Positions 1-8,287 of a stretch of DNA of 64,000 nucleotides are shown here, in pieces; positions within the stretch are counted from its first letter, which is position 1; every line of letters begins with the position of its first letter. The stretch comes from Sphingobium jiangsuense (GTDB lineage Bacteria > Pseudomonadota > Alphaproteobacteria > Sphingomonadales > Sphingomonadaceae). A program made the position numbers and the translations under genes. The stretch covers positions 1 to 64,000 of the forward strand of contig NZ_JACIDT010000003.1 of NCBI RefSeq assembly GCF_014196495.1, given 5' to 3'. Below the pieces are notes generated by a model, which saw nothing but the letters and a program-made list of their open reading frames with translations, was not told the origin of the DNA and made no database searches.

Positions 1-19
1 AGACCCGCAGCAACACGGT

Positions 20-463
20 TCAGCCTTCCAGCACCCGCCGCGCCCACTCCACAATCTTCCCCGCAGGCAGCACACCCGATTGGCGAGAGAGCTCCCGCCC
101 CTTGCGCAGCAGCACCAGGGTCGGGATCGACCGGATCCCGTAACGGCCCGCAATCCCCGGCTCGGCCTCGGTGTCCACCTTGCCCAATCGGACATGCGGC
201 TCCAGCATAGCCGCCGCCGCCCCAAAAGCCGGAGCCATCTGACGACACGGTCCGCACCAACCAGCCCAAAAATCCACCAGCAAAGAAAGGTCGCTCCATA
301 CTGCATGCGCCTCGAAATTCCGCGCGTCCAGTTCCACCGGCCGCCCCTCGAACAGCGCCGCGCCGCAACGACCGCAACGGCCACCGGACCCCAGCTTCCC
401 CGCAGGTACGCGGTTCAGGCTCGCGCAAGCCGGACAGGCAACCAGAAGCGACTCAGCCGCCAT
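20..463 (-). CDS. trxC: Thioredoxin of the TrxC (thioredoxin 2) type
   Basis: Predicted cytoplasmic protein disulfide reductase of 147 aa. The N-terminus carries a zinc-ribbon-like pair of CxxC motifs (C10/C13 and C30/C33), as in thioredoxin 2. A thioredoxin fold follows with the active site WCGPC (C70/C73) and the cis-proline segment SIPT. The ATG at 463 was preferred over the longer frame from 511 because the protein then begins at the family's usual N-terminus. It overlaps the upstream ArsR gene by 11 bases, so it is the last gene of the efflux operon. A reductase here fits redox or persulfide chemistry, since a rhodanese lies in the same operon. The zinc-ribbon thioredoxin call is firm; the physiological substrate is unknown. 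Confidence 0.85.
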   Translation of the reverse strand: MAAESLLVACPACASLNRVPAGKLGSGGRCGRCGAALFEGRPVELDARNFEAHAVWSDLSLLVDFWAGWCGPCRQMAPAFGAAAAMLEPHVRLGKVDTEAEPGIAGRYGIRSIPTLVLLRKGRELSRQSGVLPAGKIVEWARRVLEG

Positions 464-785
464 GGACGCCTCCCTCGGGGGCATTCTGCTCGCACAATTC
501 GCACAGCGCATGGATGATCGCGCTGACGAGGGGATCGCTCAGCGAATAGAAGCGCGTCTGCGCCTCGCCCCGGATGCGCACGACGCCTTCGTCGCGCAAC
601 ATCGCCAGATGCTGCGATACCGAGGATTGCGACAGGCCGCTCAGTTCCACCAGTTCGGTCACCGACGCCTCGCCTTCGTCCATGCGGCACAGCATCAGCA
701 GCCGCTCGGGGTGGCTCATCAGCTTGAGGCGCCCGGCCATGGCGCTGGCATTGGCCTTGAGTTCGCTAAGGTCAGTCGGTTTCAT
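453..785 (-). CDS. ArsR-family regulator, BigR/SqrR/YgaV-like
   Basis: Winged-helix repressor of 110 aa. The recognition helix is in the region LSQSSVSQHLAMLRDEG (about residues 48-66). Cysteines lie at C33 in the second helix and at C95 and C98 in the last helix. The C33-to-C98 distance resembles the cysteine pair that forms a tetrasulfide bridge in the persulfide sensors BigR and SqrR. It overlaps the RND permease gene by 14 bases and trxC by 11 bases. The operon also encodes a rhodanese, and the divergent unit starts with a YgaP-type membrane protein, which supports a sulfide/persulfide-responsive regulator. Arsenic or other metal sensing is the alternative. Confidence 0.85.
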   Translation of the reverse strand: MKPTDLSELKANASAMAGRLKLMSHPERLLMLCRMDEGEASVTELVELSGLSQSSVSQHLAMLRDEGVVRIRGEAQTRFYSLSDPLVSAIIHALCELCEQNAPEGGVHGG

Positions 786-3700
786 GGGCAGGTTCCGTGA
801 GCGGGCGGCCGTCGTCGCGCAAGACGATGTAAATAGCAGGAATTACCAAAATGGTCAGTATCGTCGAGGAAGCGAGGCCGAACAGCAGCGAAATCGCCAG
901 CCCCTGAAAAATCGGATCGGTCAGGATCACCGCCGCGCCGATCATCGCCGCCGCCGCCGTCAGCACGATCGGCCTGACGCGGATCGTTCCGGCCTCGATC
1001 AGCGTCCGGCGCAGGCCCTTGCCGGGCGAGCGGCTGTGGCGGATGAAATCCACCAGCAGGATCGAATTGCGCACGATGATGCCGGCGAGCGCGATGAAGC
1101 CGATCATCGAGGTGGCGGTGAACGGCGCGCGGAACAGCATGTGGCCGATCACGATGCCCACCAGCGTCAGCGGCACCGGCGTCAGGATCACCAGCGGAAT
1201 CGTGAAGCTGCGGAACTGGCCGACGACCAGCGCATAGATGCCAAGGAGCGCGATCATGAACGCGCCGCCCATGTCGCGGAAAGTGATCCAGGTTATTTCC
1301 CATTCGCCATCCCACAACAGCGCAGTCCGGTTTTCGTTCCCTGGCTGGCCGTTCAGCAGGATTTTCGGCTTTTCGAGGCCATGCGCCCGCCAGTCGAACG
1401 CGTCGATCGCCTCTCCCACCGCCAGCATGCCGTAGACCGGCGCTTCATAGCGGCCCGCCAGTTCCGCGGTGACCATCGCCGCGCCCCGGCCGTCGCGCCG
1501 GAAGATCGTCAGGCTGCCCGCTTCCATGCGCGCGTCGACGAGTTCGCCCAGCGGCAGCAGTCCGCCATCGGACGCGACCGCGACCGGGGTGGCGGCCAGC
1601 GCCGCCGACCAGCGCCGCTGCGACTGGTCGAGCGCCAGCTCGATGGGCAGGGGATCGCGATCCGGCCCGCGCGGGGCGTAGCCGACGATTCGCGTTCCCA
1701 TCAGCGCGCCGATGCTGTCGAACAGCTGGCGCTCGGACAAGCCGTAGTGATCGAGCTTCGCCCGGTCCGGGACCAGCCGGAGCGTCGGGCGGGGCTGGCC
1801 GAAGCTGGTGTCGACATCGACGATGAAGGGCACTGAGCGGAAGATCCGTTCGACCTGCGCCGCCGTCTTCACCCGCGTCGCCTCATCCGGGCCGTAGATT
1901 TCGGCGAGCAGCGTCGCCAGCACCGGCGGGCCGGGCGGGGTCTCCACCACCTTGAGCGAGGCTCCGGCAGGCAGCGGCACCGCCTTCAGCCTTTCGCGCA
2001 GCGCGACCGCGATGTCGTGGCTCGATCGGCTGCGGTCGCCCTTGGGCAGCAGCGTCACCATCAGGTCGCCCATTTCGGGCCGGTCGCGCAGGAAATAATG
2101 GCGGACCAGGCCGTTGAAGTTGAACGGCGCGGCGGTGCCCGCATAGGCTTCCATCGCGACCACCTCCGGCACCTGCCGCGCCACCGCCGCCGCCTGTTCC
2201 AGCACGCGCGCGGTCGCCTCCAGGCTGGTGCCTTCGGGCAGGTCGGCGACGATCTGCACCTCGCTCTTGTTGTCGAAGGGCAGCAGCTTCACCGTCACCG
2301 CCTTGAAATAGAACATCGAGCAGGCGAGCAGCGTCGCGATGCCCACCGCGATCAGGAAGCGCCGGGCGCCGCGCGGGGTGGCGATGACCTTGCGCGCATA
2401 ATGGCCGTAGAGCGCGCCGAGCCTGCCGCCATGGGCGTCCTCATGGGCGCTTTCCTGCCCATGGGCCAGCGTCTTGCGCGCGAAGCGGATCATCAGCCAG
2501 GGGACGATGACGACCGCGACGAAGAAGGAGAAGATCATAGCAGCCGACGCGTTGATCGGGATCGGCGCCATATAAGGCCCCATCAGGCCCGACACGAACA
2601 GCATCGGCAGCAGCGCCGCGACCACGGTGAGGGTCGCGACGATGGTGGGGTTGCCGACCTCCGCCACGGCCTCCACCGCCGCGTCGATGCGCCCGCGCCC
2701 GTCGTTCATCGCCCAGTGGCGGGCGATATTTTCGATCATCACGATCGCATCGTCCACCAATATGCCGATGGAGAAGATCAGCGCGAACAGGCTGACCCGG
2801 TTGATGGTGAAGCCCATCGCCATGGACGCGAACAGGGTCAGCATGATCGTCGTCGGGATGACGATGGCGGTCACCGCTGCCTCGCGCCAGCCGATCGCGA
2901 AGCCGATCAGCGCGACGATGGAGACGGTCGCCAGCGCGAGGTGGAAGATCAGCTCATTGGCCTTGCCGTTCGCCGTTTCGCCATAGTTGCGGGTGACGGA
3001 CACCTCGACCCCGGCGGGGATCAGGCTGCCCTTCAGGCTCTCGACCCGCTCGACCAGCCGTTCCGACACGGTGACGGCGTTGGCGCCCGCGCGCTTGGCG
3101 ATGGCGATGCTGACGGCGGGGGCCATGTGCCAGCGGCCGCCTTCATCCTTCGCCCAGCGCCACGAGCGCGCCTGATCCTGCGTCGGCGCCTGCTCCACCC
3201 GCGCGATGTCGGAGAGGAGCACCGGCGCGCCGCCGGCCGAGCGGACCTGCAGCGCGGCGATCGCCCGCGCGTCGCGCAGCGTCTCGCCGGCGACGACCAG
3301 CGCGGCCTGCCCGCCCTCGCGCACCGTGCCGGCGGGAAAGGCGCGGTTGGCCTGCTCCACCGCCTCGATCAGATTGCCGAGCGGTACCCGGTGGAGCGCC
3401 AGCTTCGCCGGATCGGGCACGATGCGCAGCGTCCTGCGCTGCCCGCCGGTGAGGAAGATCAGGCCGACATCCTCGACCTTGGCGACCTCGCCGCGCAGCT
3501 TGCCCGCCAGCTCCGCCAGCGCCTGATCGTTCCATTCGCCCGCGGCATCCGGCTTGGGCGTCAGCGTCAGCACGACGATCGGCACATCGTTGATGCCGCG
3601 CACGGTGACCTGCGGCATCGGGATGCCGACGGGAATGCGGTGCCGGTTGGCGCCGATCCTCTCGCCGATGCGGATCGCCGCGTCCTCCGGATTGGAGCCG

Positions 3701-4005
3701 ACGAGAAAGCGCGCGGTCACCATCACGCCATGGTCCTGCGCCTGGGTGTAGACATGCTCCACCCCGTCGACACCCCGAACGATGGTTTCCAGCGGCTTGG
3801 CGACCAGTTCCACCGCATCGGGCGCGGCGAGGCCGGGCGCCTCGACCATGATGTCGACCATCGGCACCTTGATCTGCGGCTCTTCCTCGCGCGGGATGGT
3901 GATGGTCGCGATCAGGCCGACGACGATCGCGGCGAGCAGGAACAGCGGCGTCAGCGGAGAGGTGATCGTCGCCCGCGTCAGCCAGCCGGACAGGCCGAGG
4001 CTCAT
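772..4005 (-). CDS. RND efflux transporter permease (AcrB/MexB superfamily)
   Basis: Inner-membrane proton-driven pump of 1077 aa, the usual length for tripartite RND permeases. The first membrane segment is followed by a large periplasmic porter domain. The proton-relay aspartates are visible in GILVDDAIVMIENI (transmembrane segment 4), and a second periplasmic domain and a second helix bundle follow. It overlaps the upstream adaptor gene by 4 bases (ATGA), so the two are translationally coupled. It should work with the lipoprotein adaptor and the TolC-like channel encoded divergently at 5742. The substrate cannot be read from sequence; the rhodanese, thioredoxin and ArsR neighbours suggest an electrophile or sulfur-linked toxicant. 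Confidence 0.93.
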   Translation of the reverse strand: MSLGLSGWLTRATITSPLTPLFLLAAIVVGLIATITIPREEEPQIKVPMVDIMVEAPGLAAPDAVELVAKPLETIVRGVDGVEHVYTQAQDHGVMVTARFLVGSNPEDAAIRIGERIGANRHRIPVGIPMPQVTVRGINDVPIVVLTLTPKPDAAGEWNDQALAELAGKLRGEVAKVEDVGLIFLTGGQRRTLRIVPDPAKLALHRVPLGNLIEAVEQANRAFPAGTVREGGQAALVVAGETLRDARAIAALQVRSAGGAPVLLSDIARVEQAPTQDQARSWRWAKDEGGRWHMAPAVSIAIAKRAGANAVTVSERLVERVESLKGSLIPAGVEVSVTRNYGETANGKANELIFHLALATVSIVALIGFAIGWREAAVTAIVIPTTIMLTLFASMAMGFTINRVSLFALIFSIGILVDDAIVMIENIARHWAMNDGRGRIDAAVEAVAEVGNPTIVATLTVVAALLPMLFVSGLMGPYMAPIPINASAAMIFSFFVAVVIVPWLMIRFARKTLAHGQESAHEDAHGGRLGALYGHYARKVIATPRGARRFLIAVGIATLLACSMFYFKAVTVKLLPFDNKSEVQIVADLPEGTSLEATARVLEQAAAVARQVPEVVAMEAYAGTAAPFNFNGLVRHYFLRDRPEMGDLMVTLLPKGDRSRSSHDIAVALRERLKAVPLPAGASLKVVETPPGPPVLATLLAEIYGPDEATRVKTAAQVERIFRSVPFIVDVDTSFGQPRPTLRLVPDRAKLDHYGLSERQLFDSIGALMGTRIVGYAPRGPDRDPLPIELALDQSQRRWSAALAATPVAVASDGGLLPLGELVDARMEAGSLTIFRRDGRGAAMVTAELAGRYEAPVYGMLAVGEAIDAFDWRAHGLEKPKILLNGQPGNENRTALLWDGEWEITWITFRDMGGAFMIALLGIYALVVGQFRSFTIPLVILTPVPLTLVGIVIGHMLFRAPFTATSMIGFIALAGIIVRNSILLVDFIRHSRSPGKGLRRTLIEAGTIRVRPIVLTAAAAMIGAAVILTDPIFQGLAISLLFGLASSTILTILVIPAIYIVLRDDGRPLTEPAHETD

Positions 4006-5036
4006 TGGCTCCGCGCCCCGGCGGGCGTGGGTGGGGCAAGCGTGTCGCCCGCCACGACGCCGCTCAATATCTCGACCTTGCCCGGCCCGGTCGATGGCGC
4101 GGTCTGCACCGGAACCTGCGCGGCCGATCCGTCCTTCGCCACCGCCGTCACATAATCGATGCCGTAGCGGGTGACGACATAGGAGGCCGGGACGAGCAGC
4201 GCCTTGCGCGTGCCCGTTTCCACCTTGGCCGCGACCCGGCGGCCGATCAGCCTGCCGTCGAGGCCGGGCATCTCCGCCTCCGCCATCGCCTGCCCACCGG
4301 TGACCGAGGGATAGACGCGCACGACGAGGCCGCTCGCCTGCCCGCCGCCGAGACCGGACGCGATCACCCGCGACCCGGCGCGCACCGTGTCGCCCAGCGA
4401 TTCCGACATTTCGAGGCGCAGGATCGTCGGCCCGGCGGTGATGACGGCAAGCACCATGCCCGGCGCGACCGGCGACCCGGCGGGAATGTCGGCGCGCAAC
4501 ACGCGGCCCGACGCCGGGGCGATCACCGCGCCCTGCCCGGCGAGCGCGCCCACAGCCGATTGCTGCGCCCTCACGGCGCGCAGCTGCGCGGCGGCGGCAT
4601 CGGCGGCGGCCTGCGCCTGCTCCAGCCGTGCCCTGGCATAGACGCCGTTGTCATGGAGGAAGCGCACGCGGGAAAGCTCGGCCTGCGCCTGCGCCGCCTG
4701 CGCCCGCGCCGCTTCGGCCTGCGCGCCATAGGCGCCCGCCTGCGGGGCGAGCTGGCTGTCGACGATGCGGCCGATCGTCTGTCCCTTTGCCACCCTGTCG
4801 CCTTCGCGCACGGTGAATTCGGTCAAGATGCCGGGGATGCGGGCGAGCAGCTGCGCCTGATCGACGGTCGCGACCTCGGCGCTGACCTCCCGCCAGTCCG
4901 CCGTCTCGCTTTCGGCCAGCACGAGGCGCTGACCGGCGGGCGCGGCATCGGGGGCGGCAGCCTGCTCGCCCGCGCCGCACCCGGCCAGCGCCAGCGCAAC
5001 GCCCAGCAGGCCCAGTTCCCGCCAATAGGTCCGCAT
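4002..5036 (-). CDS. RND efflux periplasmic adaptor (membrane fusion protein), lipoprotein
   Basis: Adaptor of 344 aa that links the RND permease to the outer-membrane channel. The N-terminus is a lipoprotein signal with lipobox LALAGC (C20). A biotinyl-lipoyl-like half motif (EGDRVAKGQTIGRI) is followed by an Ala/Gln-rich coiled-coil hairpin (about residues 85-155), the second lipoyl half, and beta-barrel and membrane-proximal domains. It overlaps the permease by 4 bases and follows the rhodanese gene after 21 bases, so it belongs to the same operon. Confidence 0.92.
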   Translation of the reverse strand: MRTYWRELGLLGVALALAGCGAGEQAAAPDAAPAGQRLVLAESETADWREVSAEVATVDQAQLLARIPGILTEFTVREGDRVAKGQTIGRIVDSQLAPQAGAYGAQAEAARAQAAQAQAELSRVRFLHDNGVYARARLEQAQAAADAAAAQLRAVRAQQSAVGALAGQGAVIAPASGRVLRADIPAGSPVAPGMVLAVITAGPTILRLEMSESLGDTVRAGSRVIASGLGGGQASGLVVRVYPSVTGGQAMAEAEMPGLDGRLIGRRVAAKVETGTRKALLVPASYVVTRYGIDYVTAVAKDGSAAQVPVQTAPSTGPGKVEILSGVVAGDTLAPPTPAGARSQ

Positions 5037-5057
5037 CGCCGCTTCCCCTGCCTGATC

Positions 5058-5393
5058 CTATCGCTCGACCGGAAGGCCCGCCGCCGCCCAGGCGTTGAAA
5101 CCGCCCGCCAAATGGGTGTCGACCGCCTCCTGCGCGGCGCGGCACTTGTCGAGCGCCATTGCCGAGCGCTTGCCGCCCAGACAGTTGAGCACCAGTGTCC
5201 TGCCCGCCGGATCGGGCAGGGCGGACGGCTGGAAGGTCGAGAGCGGCAGGTTGACCGCGCCGGGGATATGGCCCTGCGCATATTCCTCCGCCTCGCGCAC
5301 GTCGACGACCAGCGCGGCGCCCATGCGCAGCTGCGCGGCGAGCTGCTGCGGCGTGATTTCCCGATGCTCTTTCCTGCCGAAACCGAAAACCAT
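5058..5393 (-). CDS. Single-domain rhodanese-like sulfurtransferase
   Basis: Rhodanese homology domain of 111 aa. The active-site loop is CLGGKRS with the persulfide-carrying cysteine at C71. The preceding DVREAEEYAQGHIPGA is a textbook rhodanese CH2-type motif. It is the first gene of the minus-strand operon, just downstream of the AT-rich palindromes at 5451-5480. In E. coli YgaP a rhodanese domain is fused to two transmembrane helices; here that membrane part is a separate divergent gene at 5530, so the locus looks like a split YgaP. Predicted role: accepting sulfane sulfur and passing it to thioredoxin or another acceptor. Confidence 0.9.
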   Translation of the reverse strand: MVFGFGRKEHREITPQQLAAQLRMGAALVVDVREAEEYAQGHIPGAVNLPLSTFQPSALPDPAGRTLVLNCLGGKRSAMALDKCRAAQEAVDTHLAGGFNAWAAAGLPVER

Positions 5394-5450
5394 CTTCGCT
5401 GCCTTTCGAAAGGCGGCCCGGCGTGCCGCTGGACCGCGTGAAGCTTATGG

Positions 5451-5480
5451 CTTGTATATATCGTATATAACTTATATAAG
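5451..5480. promoter_or_regulatory. AT-rich palindromes: candidate operator for the ArsR/BigR-like regulator
   Basis: The gap between the divergent rhodanese and DUF2892 genes holds TATATA-TCG-TATATA (5455-5469) directly followed by the perfect 10-bp palindrome CTTATATAAG (5471-5480). This is the most AT-rich stretch in an otherwise very GC-rich area and lies where both promoters should be. ArsR-family repressors bind such imperfect AT-rich inverted repeats, so this is the best operator candidate; the assignment is inference. Confidence 0.6.
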
Positions 5481-5529
5481 TCAATAACGATTGAACTGGG
5501 CCATGCCGCCTTCAGACAGGGAGATTGCC

Positions 5530-5733
5530 ATGACACTCGATGCCGCCGTTCTGCGCTTCGCCGGATCTGTCGTTCTCGCGGGCGTGGCGCTTTCGCTCTA
5601 TGTCCATCCATGGTGGATCGGCCTTTCGGCCTTTGCCGGGCTGAACCTCATTCAGGCGAGCTTCACCGGCTTCTGCCCGGTGGCGATGCTCTTCCGGCGG
5701 CTGGGGGTGCGGCCCGGCGCGGTGTTCCGATAG
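5530..5733 (+). CDS. DUF2892 (YgaP transmembrane domain) membrane protein
   Basis: Small inner-membrane protein of 67 aa with two hydrophobic helices and the family signature TGFCPVAMLFRRLGVRPG at the C-terminus. The ATG at 5530 is chosen because GGGAG lies about 9 bases upstream; a TTG at 5491 in the same frame is less likely. DUF2892 is the membrane half of YgaP, whose rhodanese half is encoded separately across the divergent promoter. The outer-membrane channel gene follows after 8 bases. Predicted role in sulfur or thiocyanate traffic is inferred from YgaP. Confidence 0.85.
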   Translation: MTLDAAVLRFAGSVVLAGVALSLYVHPWWIGLSAFAGLNLIQASFTGFCPVAMLFRRLGVRPGAVFR

Positions 5734-5741
5734 GGGCTGCG

Positions 5742-7010
5742 ATGCGCCGCCGCCTGCTTCTCGCCGCCTTGCCCCTGGCCTGCGTCGTGGCGGCCCCGCC
5801 CGCCCCGGCGCGGGACCTTGCCTCCACCATCGCCGATGCCTTGGCGAACGCCCCCGCGCTGGAGGAAGCCGAAGCGGGTGAGGCGGCGGCGCGAGCGAGG
5901 CTGGACCGCGCGCGGGCGGAGGGCAATCCGCTGCTGCGGCTGGAAGGATCGGCGGCCACCGGACGGATCGACAATGACCGATTCTTCGGCATTGCCCCTG
6001 ACGCCGTGAATCCGCTTGCGGTGCAGGCGACTGCCGAACTGCCGCTCTACGCCGGTGGCCGGATAGCCTCGGCCATCGATCAGGCGAAGGGTGGCGCGGA
6101 GATGGCGCGGCTTCAGGCCATGCAGGCTCGGCTCCAGACCATCGTGCAGGCGGTCGCCGCCTATGCGGAGGTGCTGACCGCGCGCAAGCTCGAAACCCGC
6201 TGCGGCCAGCTCGTCGCGCAGTTGCGCGAGGTGGAGCGGCAGGCCGGGTTGCGCTTCCGCGCGGGCGAGATCGCCGTTTCGGAGGTCGCGCAGGCCCGCG
6301 CCCGGCGGGCCGAGGCGGAGGCCGGTCTGGCGCAGGCCGAAGGACGCCGGATATCGGCGGAGGCCGCGCTGGAGCGGCTGACGGGCAAGGCGCCCGGCGA
6401 TCTGGCCGCGTTGTCCGACGGGCCGCCCGCGCCGCCGACGCTGGGCGAGGCGCTCGATCTCGCCCGAGCGCGCAACCCCGCGCTGCGGCAGGCGGGGCAG
6501 GGCGTGGCGGTTGCTCGCGCGGGCGTGCGCGCGGCGCGGGCCGAGGGGCTGCCGACCATCGGCGCCTTTGCCGAGGCGGCCCATGTGCGCGACCAGTTCT
6601 TCCCCGATTATCGCGCGGCTTCGGTGGCGGTCGGCGTGCGGGGGCGGTGGACGCTGGCCGCCGGCGGCCGGGTGTCCTCGGCGGTGAAGGCGGCAGATGC
6701 CGATCTTGCGGCGGCGCAGGCGCGCGAGCGTCAGGCGCGGCTTGCGCTCGACGGGCTGGTGATCGATGCATGGCAGGGGCTGGCGACCGCCGGTCGCATG
6801 GTCGTGGCCTCCCGCCTGCGCGACGAGGCCGCCGCCGAGGCTCTGCGGGGCATGCGGCTGGAGGCGCAGGTCGGCGCGAAGCCGGTGCTCGCGCTGCTCG
6901 ATGCCGAGCGCGAGGCGATCGAGGCGGAAGCCGCGCGGGTCGAGGCCGAGGGGCTGCGCATGGTCGCGGCCTGGCGGCTCAACGCGCTGACCGGTGATAC
7001 GGGGCTTTAG
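5742..7010 (+). CDS. TolC-family outer-membrane efflux channel
   Basis: Protein of 422 aa beginning with a Sec signal peptide (about residues 1-23, ending APARD) and then the duplicated long alpha-helical repeats of the outer-membrane efflux protein family, rich in Ala/Arg/Glu heptads. The ATG at 5742 gives a complete signal peptide. It follows the DUF2892 gene by 8 bases and overlaps the 3' end of the convergent transporter gene by 4 bases. It should complete the tripartite pump made by the divergent RND permease and adaptor. The family call is firm; pairing with this pump is from context. Confidence 0.88.
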   Translation: MRRRLLLAALPLACVVAAPPAPARDLASTIADALANAPALEEAEAGEAAARARLDRARAEGNPLLRLEGSAATGRIDNDRFFGIAPDAVNPLAVQATAELPLYAGGRIASAIDQAKGGAEMARLQAMQARLQTIVQAVAAYAEVLTARKLETRCGQLVAQLREVERQAGLRFRAGEIAVSEVAQARARRAEAEAGLAQAEGRRISAEAALERLTGKAPGDLAALSDGPPAPPTLGEALDLARARNPALRQAGQGVAVARAGVRAARAEGLPTIGAFAEAAHVRDQFFPDYRAASVAVGVRGRWTLAAGGRVSSAVKAADADLAAAQARERQARLALDGLVIDAWQGLATAGRMVVASRLRDEAAAEALRGMRLEAQVGAKPVLALLDAEREAIEAEAARVEAEGLRMVAAWRLNALTGDTGL

Positions 7011-8287
7011 CCGCGCTCCCGGTCATGCCGCCGCCCGATGCCGAGGCCGAGCGCCGCCCACAAGGCCGCCAGCCCCGCCCCGGCCAGCGCGACGGTGCCC
7101 ACCGACGCGATCCCGGCGATGGCTGTATAGACCCAGCCAGCGACCGCATCCCCGCCCCGGTAGACGAAGGTGTCGATCGCGTTCTTCGCCTTGTAGCGGG
7201 TTTCGGCGTCCACCCGCGTGAACAGCATTTCGCGGCCCGGCCGCACCAGCGCATATTCGCCGACCCGCCGCACGATCATCACGAAGGCCAGCACCGGGAA
7301 AGTCGCGGCCAGCGCCAGCAGGCCGAAGCCCAGCATCATCAGCGCGGGAACCCCGGCCAGCAGCACCGACACGCCCAGCCTGCGCGCCACCCGGCCGGTG
7401 AAGAAGATCTGGATGCCGATGGTGAGCGACTGGACGGTGGCGTCGATGGCGGCGAAGACGCGGGTTTGGTCCGCCCGGTCGGGGAAGGTCGCCTGCACGA
7501 TCCGCGCCTGCTCGAAATAGAGGAAGGTGCTGGCGGTGGCGAGCAGTATGACGAAGGCGGCGATCGCCAGCAGATAGGGCGTGCGCGCGATGAGCGTGAG
7601 GCCCGCCCAGATGGAGCCGCCGATGCGCTGGCTTGCCGGTTCCGCTGATGTCGCGCCGAAGCGATCCCGCCAGCGGAACAGCCAGCGCGCGCACAGCAGC
7701 GTCGAGAGCAGCAGCACGGCGGACAGCGCGAGCAGCCCGGCCTCGCCGAGCAGGCCGACCAGAAAGCCCGACAGCACCGGCCCGGCAAGGCCGCCGAGGC
7801 TCGCCCCGGCGGCGATCTGGCCGAACAGCCGGTGCGCCTGATCGGGCGCGAACAGATCCGCCATCACGCTCCACGCGATCGAGATGACGAAGAGGTTCAT
7901 CACCGAAAGCCAGATGTAGAAGCCGCGCGCGACCCAGATGTTCGCGGGATCGAGCTTCAGGCTGAGCGCGAACCCGGCCATCACCAGCGCGCACAGGCCA
8001 TAGAGGACGGGCAGCAGCCTGCGCCGGGGCACCCGTGCCGCCGCCCAGCCGTAGAGCGGAACGACCAGCAGCGTCGCCACGAAGGTGCCCGTGAACAGCC
8101 ATTGCAGATTGTCCACGCCGCCCGCGATGCCGAACGTCTCGCGCACCGGGCGCAGCATGAAATAGGAGGTGAAGAGCAGGAAGAACAGCAGGAACCCGGC
8201 GACCACCGCCGGAATTTCCCTGCGCTCGGCGGCGATCAGGCGCGCGAGAAACCCGCCGCCCACCGCCGCCGGAGCCTCAGAGGCCAT
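7007..8287 (-). CDS. MFS-like membrane transporter of the NTP/NDP-exchange type
   Basis: Polytopic inner-membrane protein of 426 aa with about twelve hydrophobic segments. The segments SYFMLRPVRETFGI near residue 45 and RYKAKNAIDTFVYRGGD near residue 370 are typical of bacterial proteins annotated as NTP/NDP exchangers (ATP/ADP translocase relatives) in free-living proteobacteria. In such organisms the substrate is generally unproven, so nucleotide exchange should not be assumed. The start overlaps the end of the upstream aldo/keto reductase by 11 bases, suggesting co-transcription. Confidence 0.75.
   Translation of the reverse strand: MASEAPAAVGGGFLARLIAAERREIPAVVAGFLLFFLLFTSYFMLRPVRETFGIAGGVDNLQWLFTGTFVATLLVVPLYGWAAARVPRRRLLPVLYGLCALVMAGFALSLKLDPANIWVARGFYIWLSVMNLFVISIAWSVMADLFAPDQAHRLFGQIAAGASLGGLAGPVLSGFLVGLLGEAGLLALSAVLLLSTLLCARWLFRWRDRFGATSAEPASQRIGGSIWAGLTLIARTPYLLAIAAFVILLATASTFLYFEQARIVQATFPDRADQTRVFAAIDATVQSLTIGIQIFFTGRVARRLGVSVLLAGVPALMMLGFGLLALAATFPVLAFVMIVRRVGEYALVRPGREMLFTRVDAETRYKAKNAIDTFVYRGGDAVAGWVYTAIAGIASVGTVALAGAGLAALWAALGLGIGRRHDRERG

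Noticed and set aside
772-4155. Long plus-strand frames opposite the RND operon (for example 574-1836 and 2017-4155)
   Set aside because: They are shadows of the high-GC RND permease and adaptor genes; their sequence is dominated by Arg/His/Asp/Gln and matches nothing.
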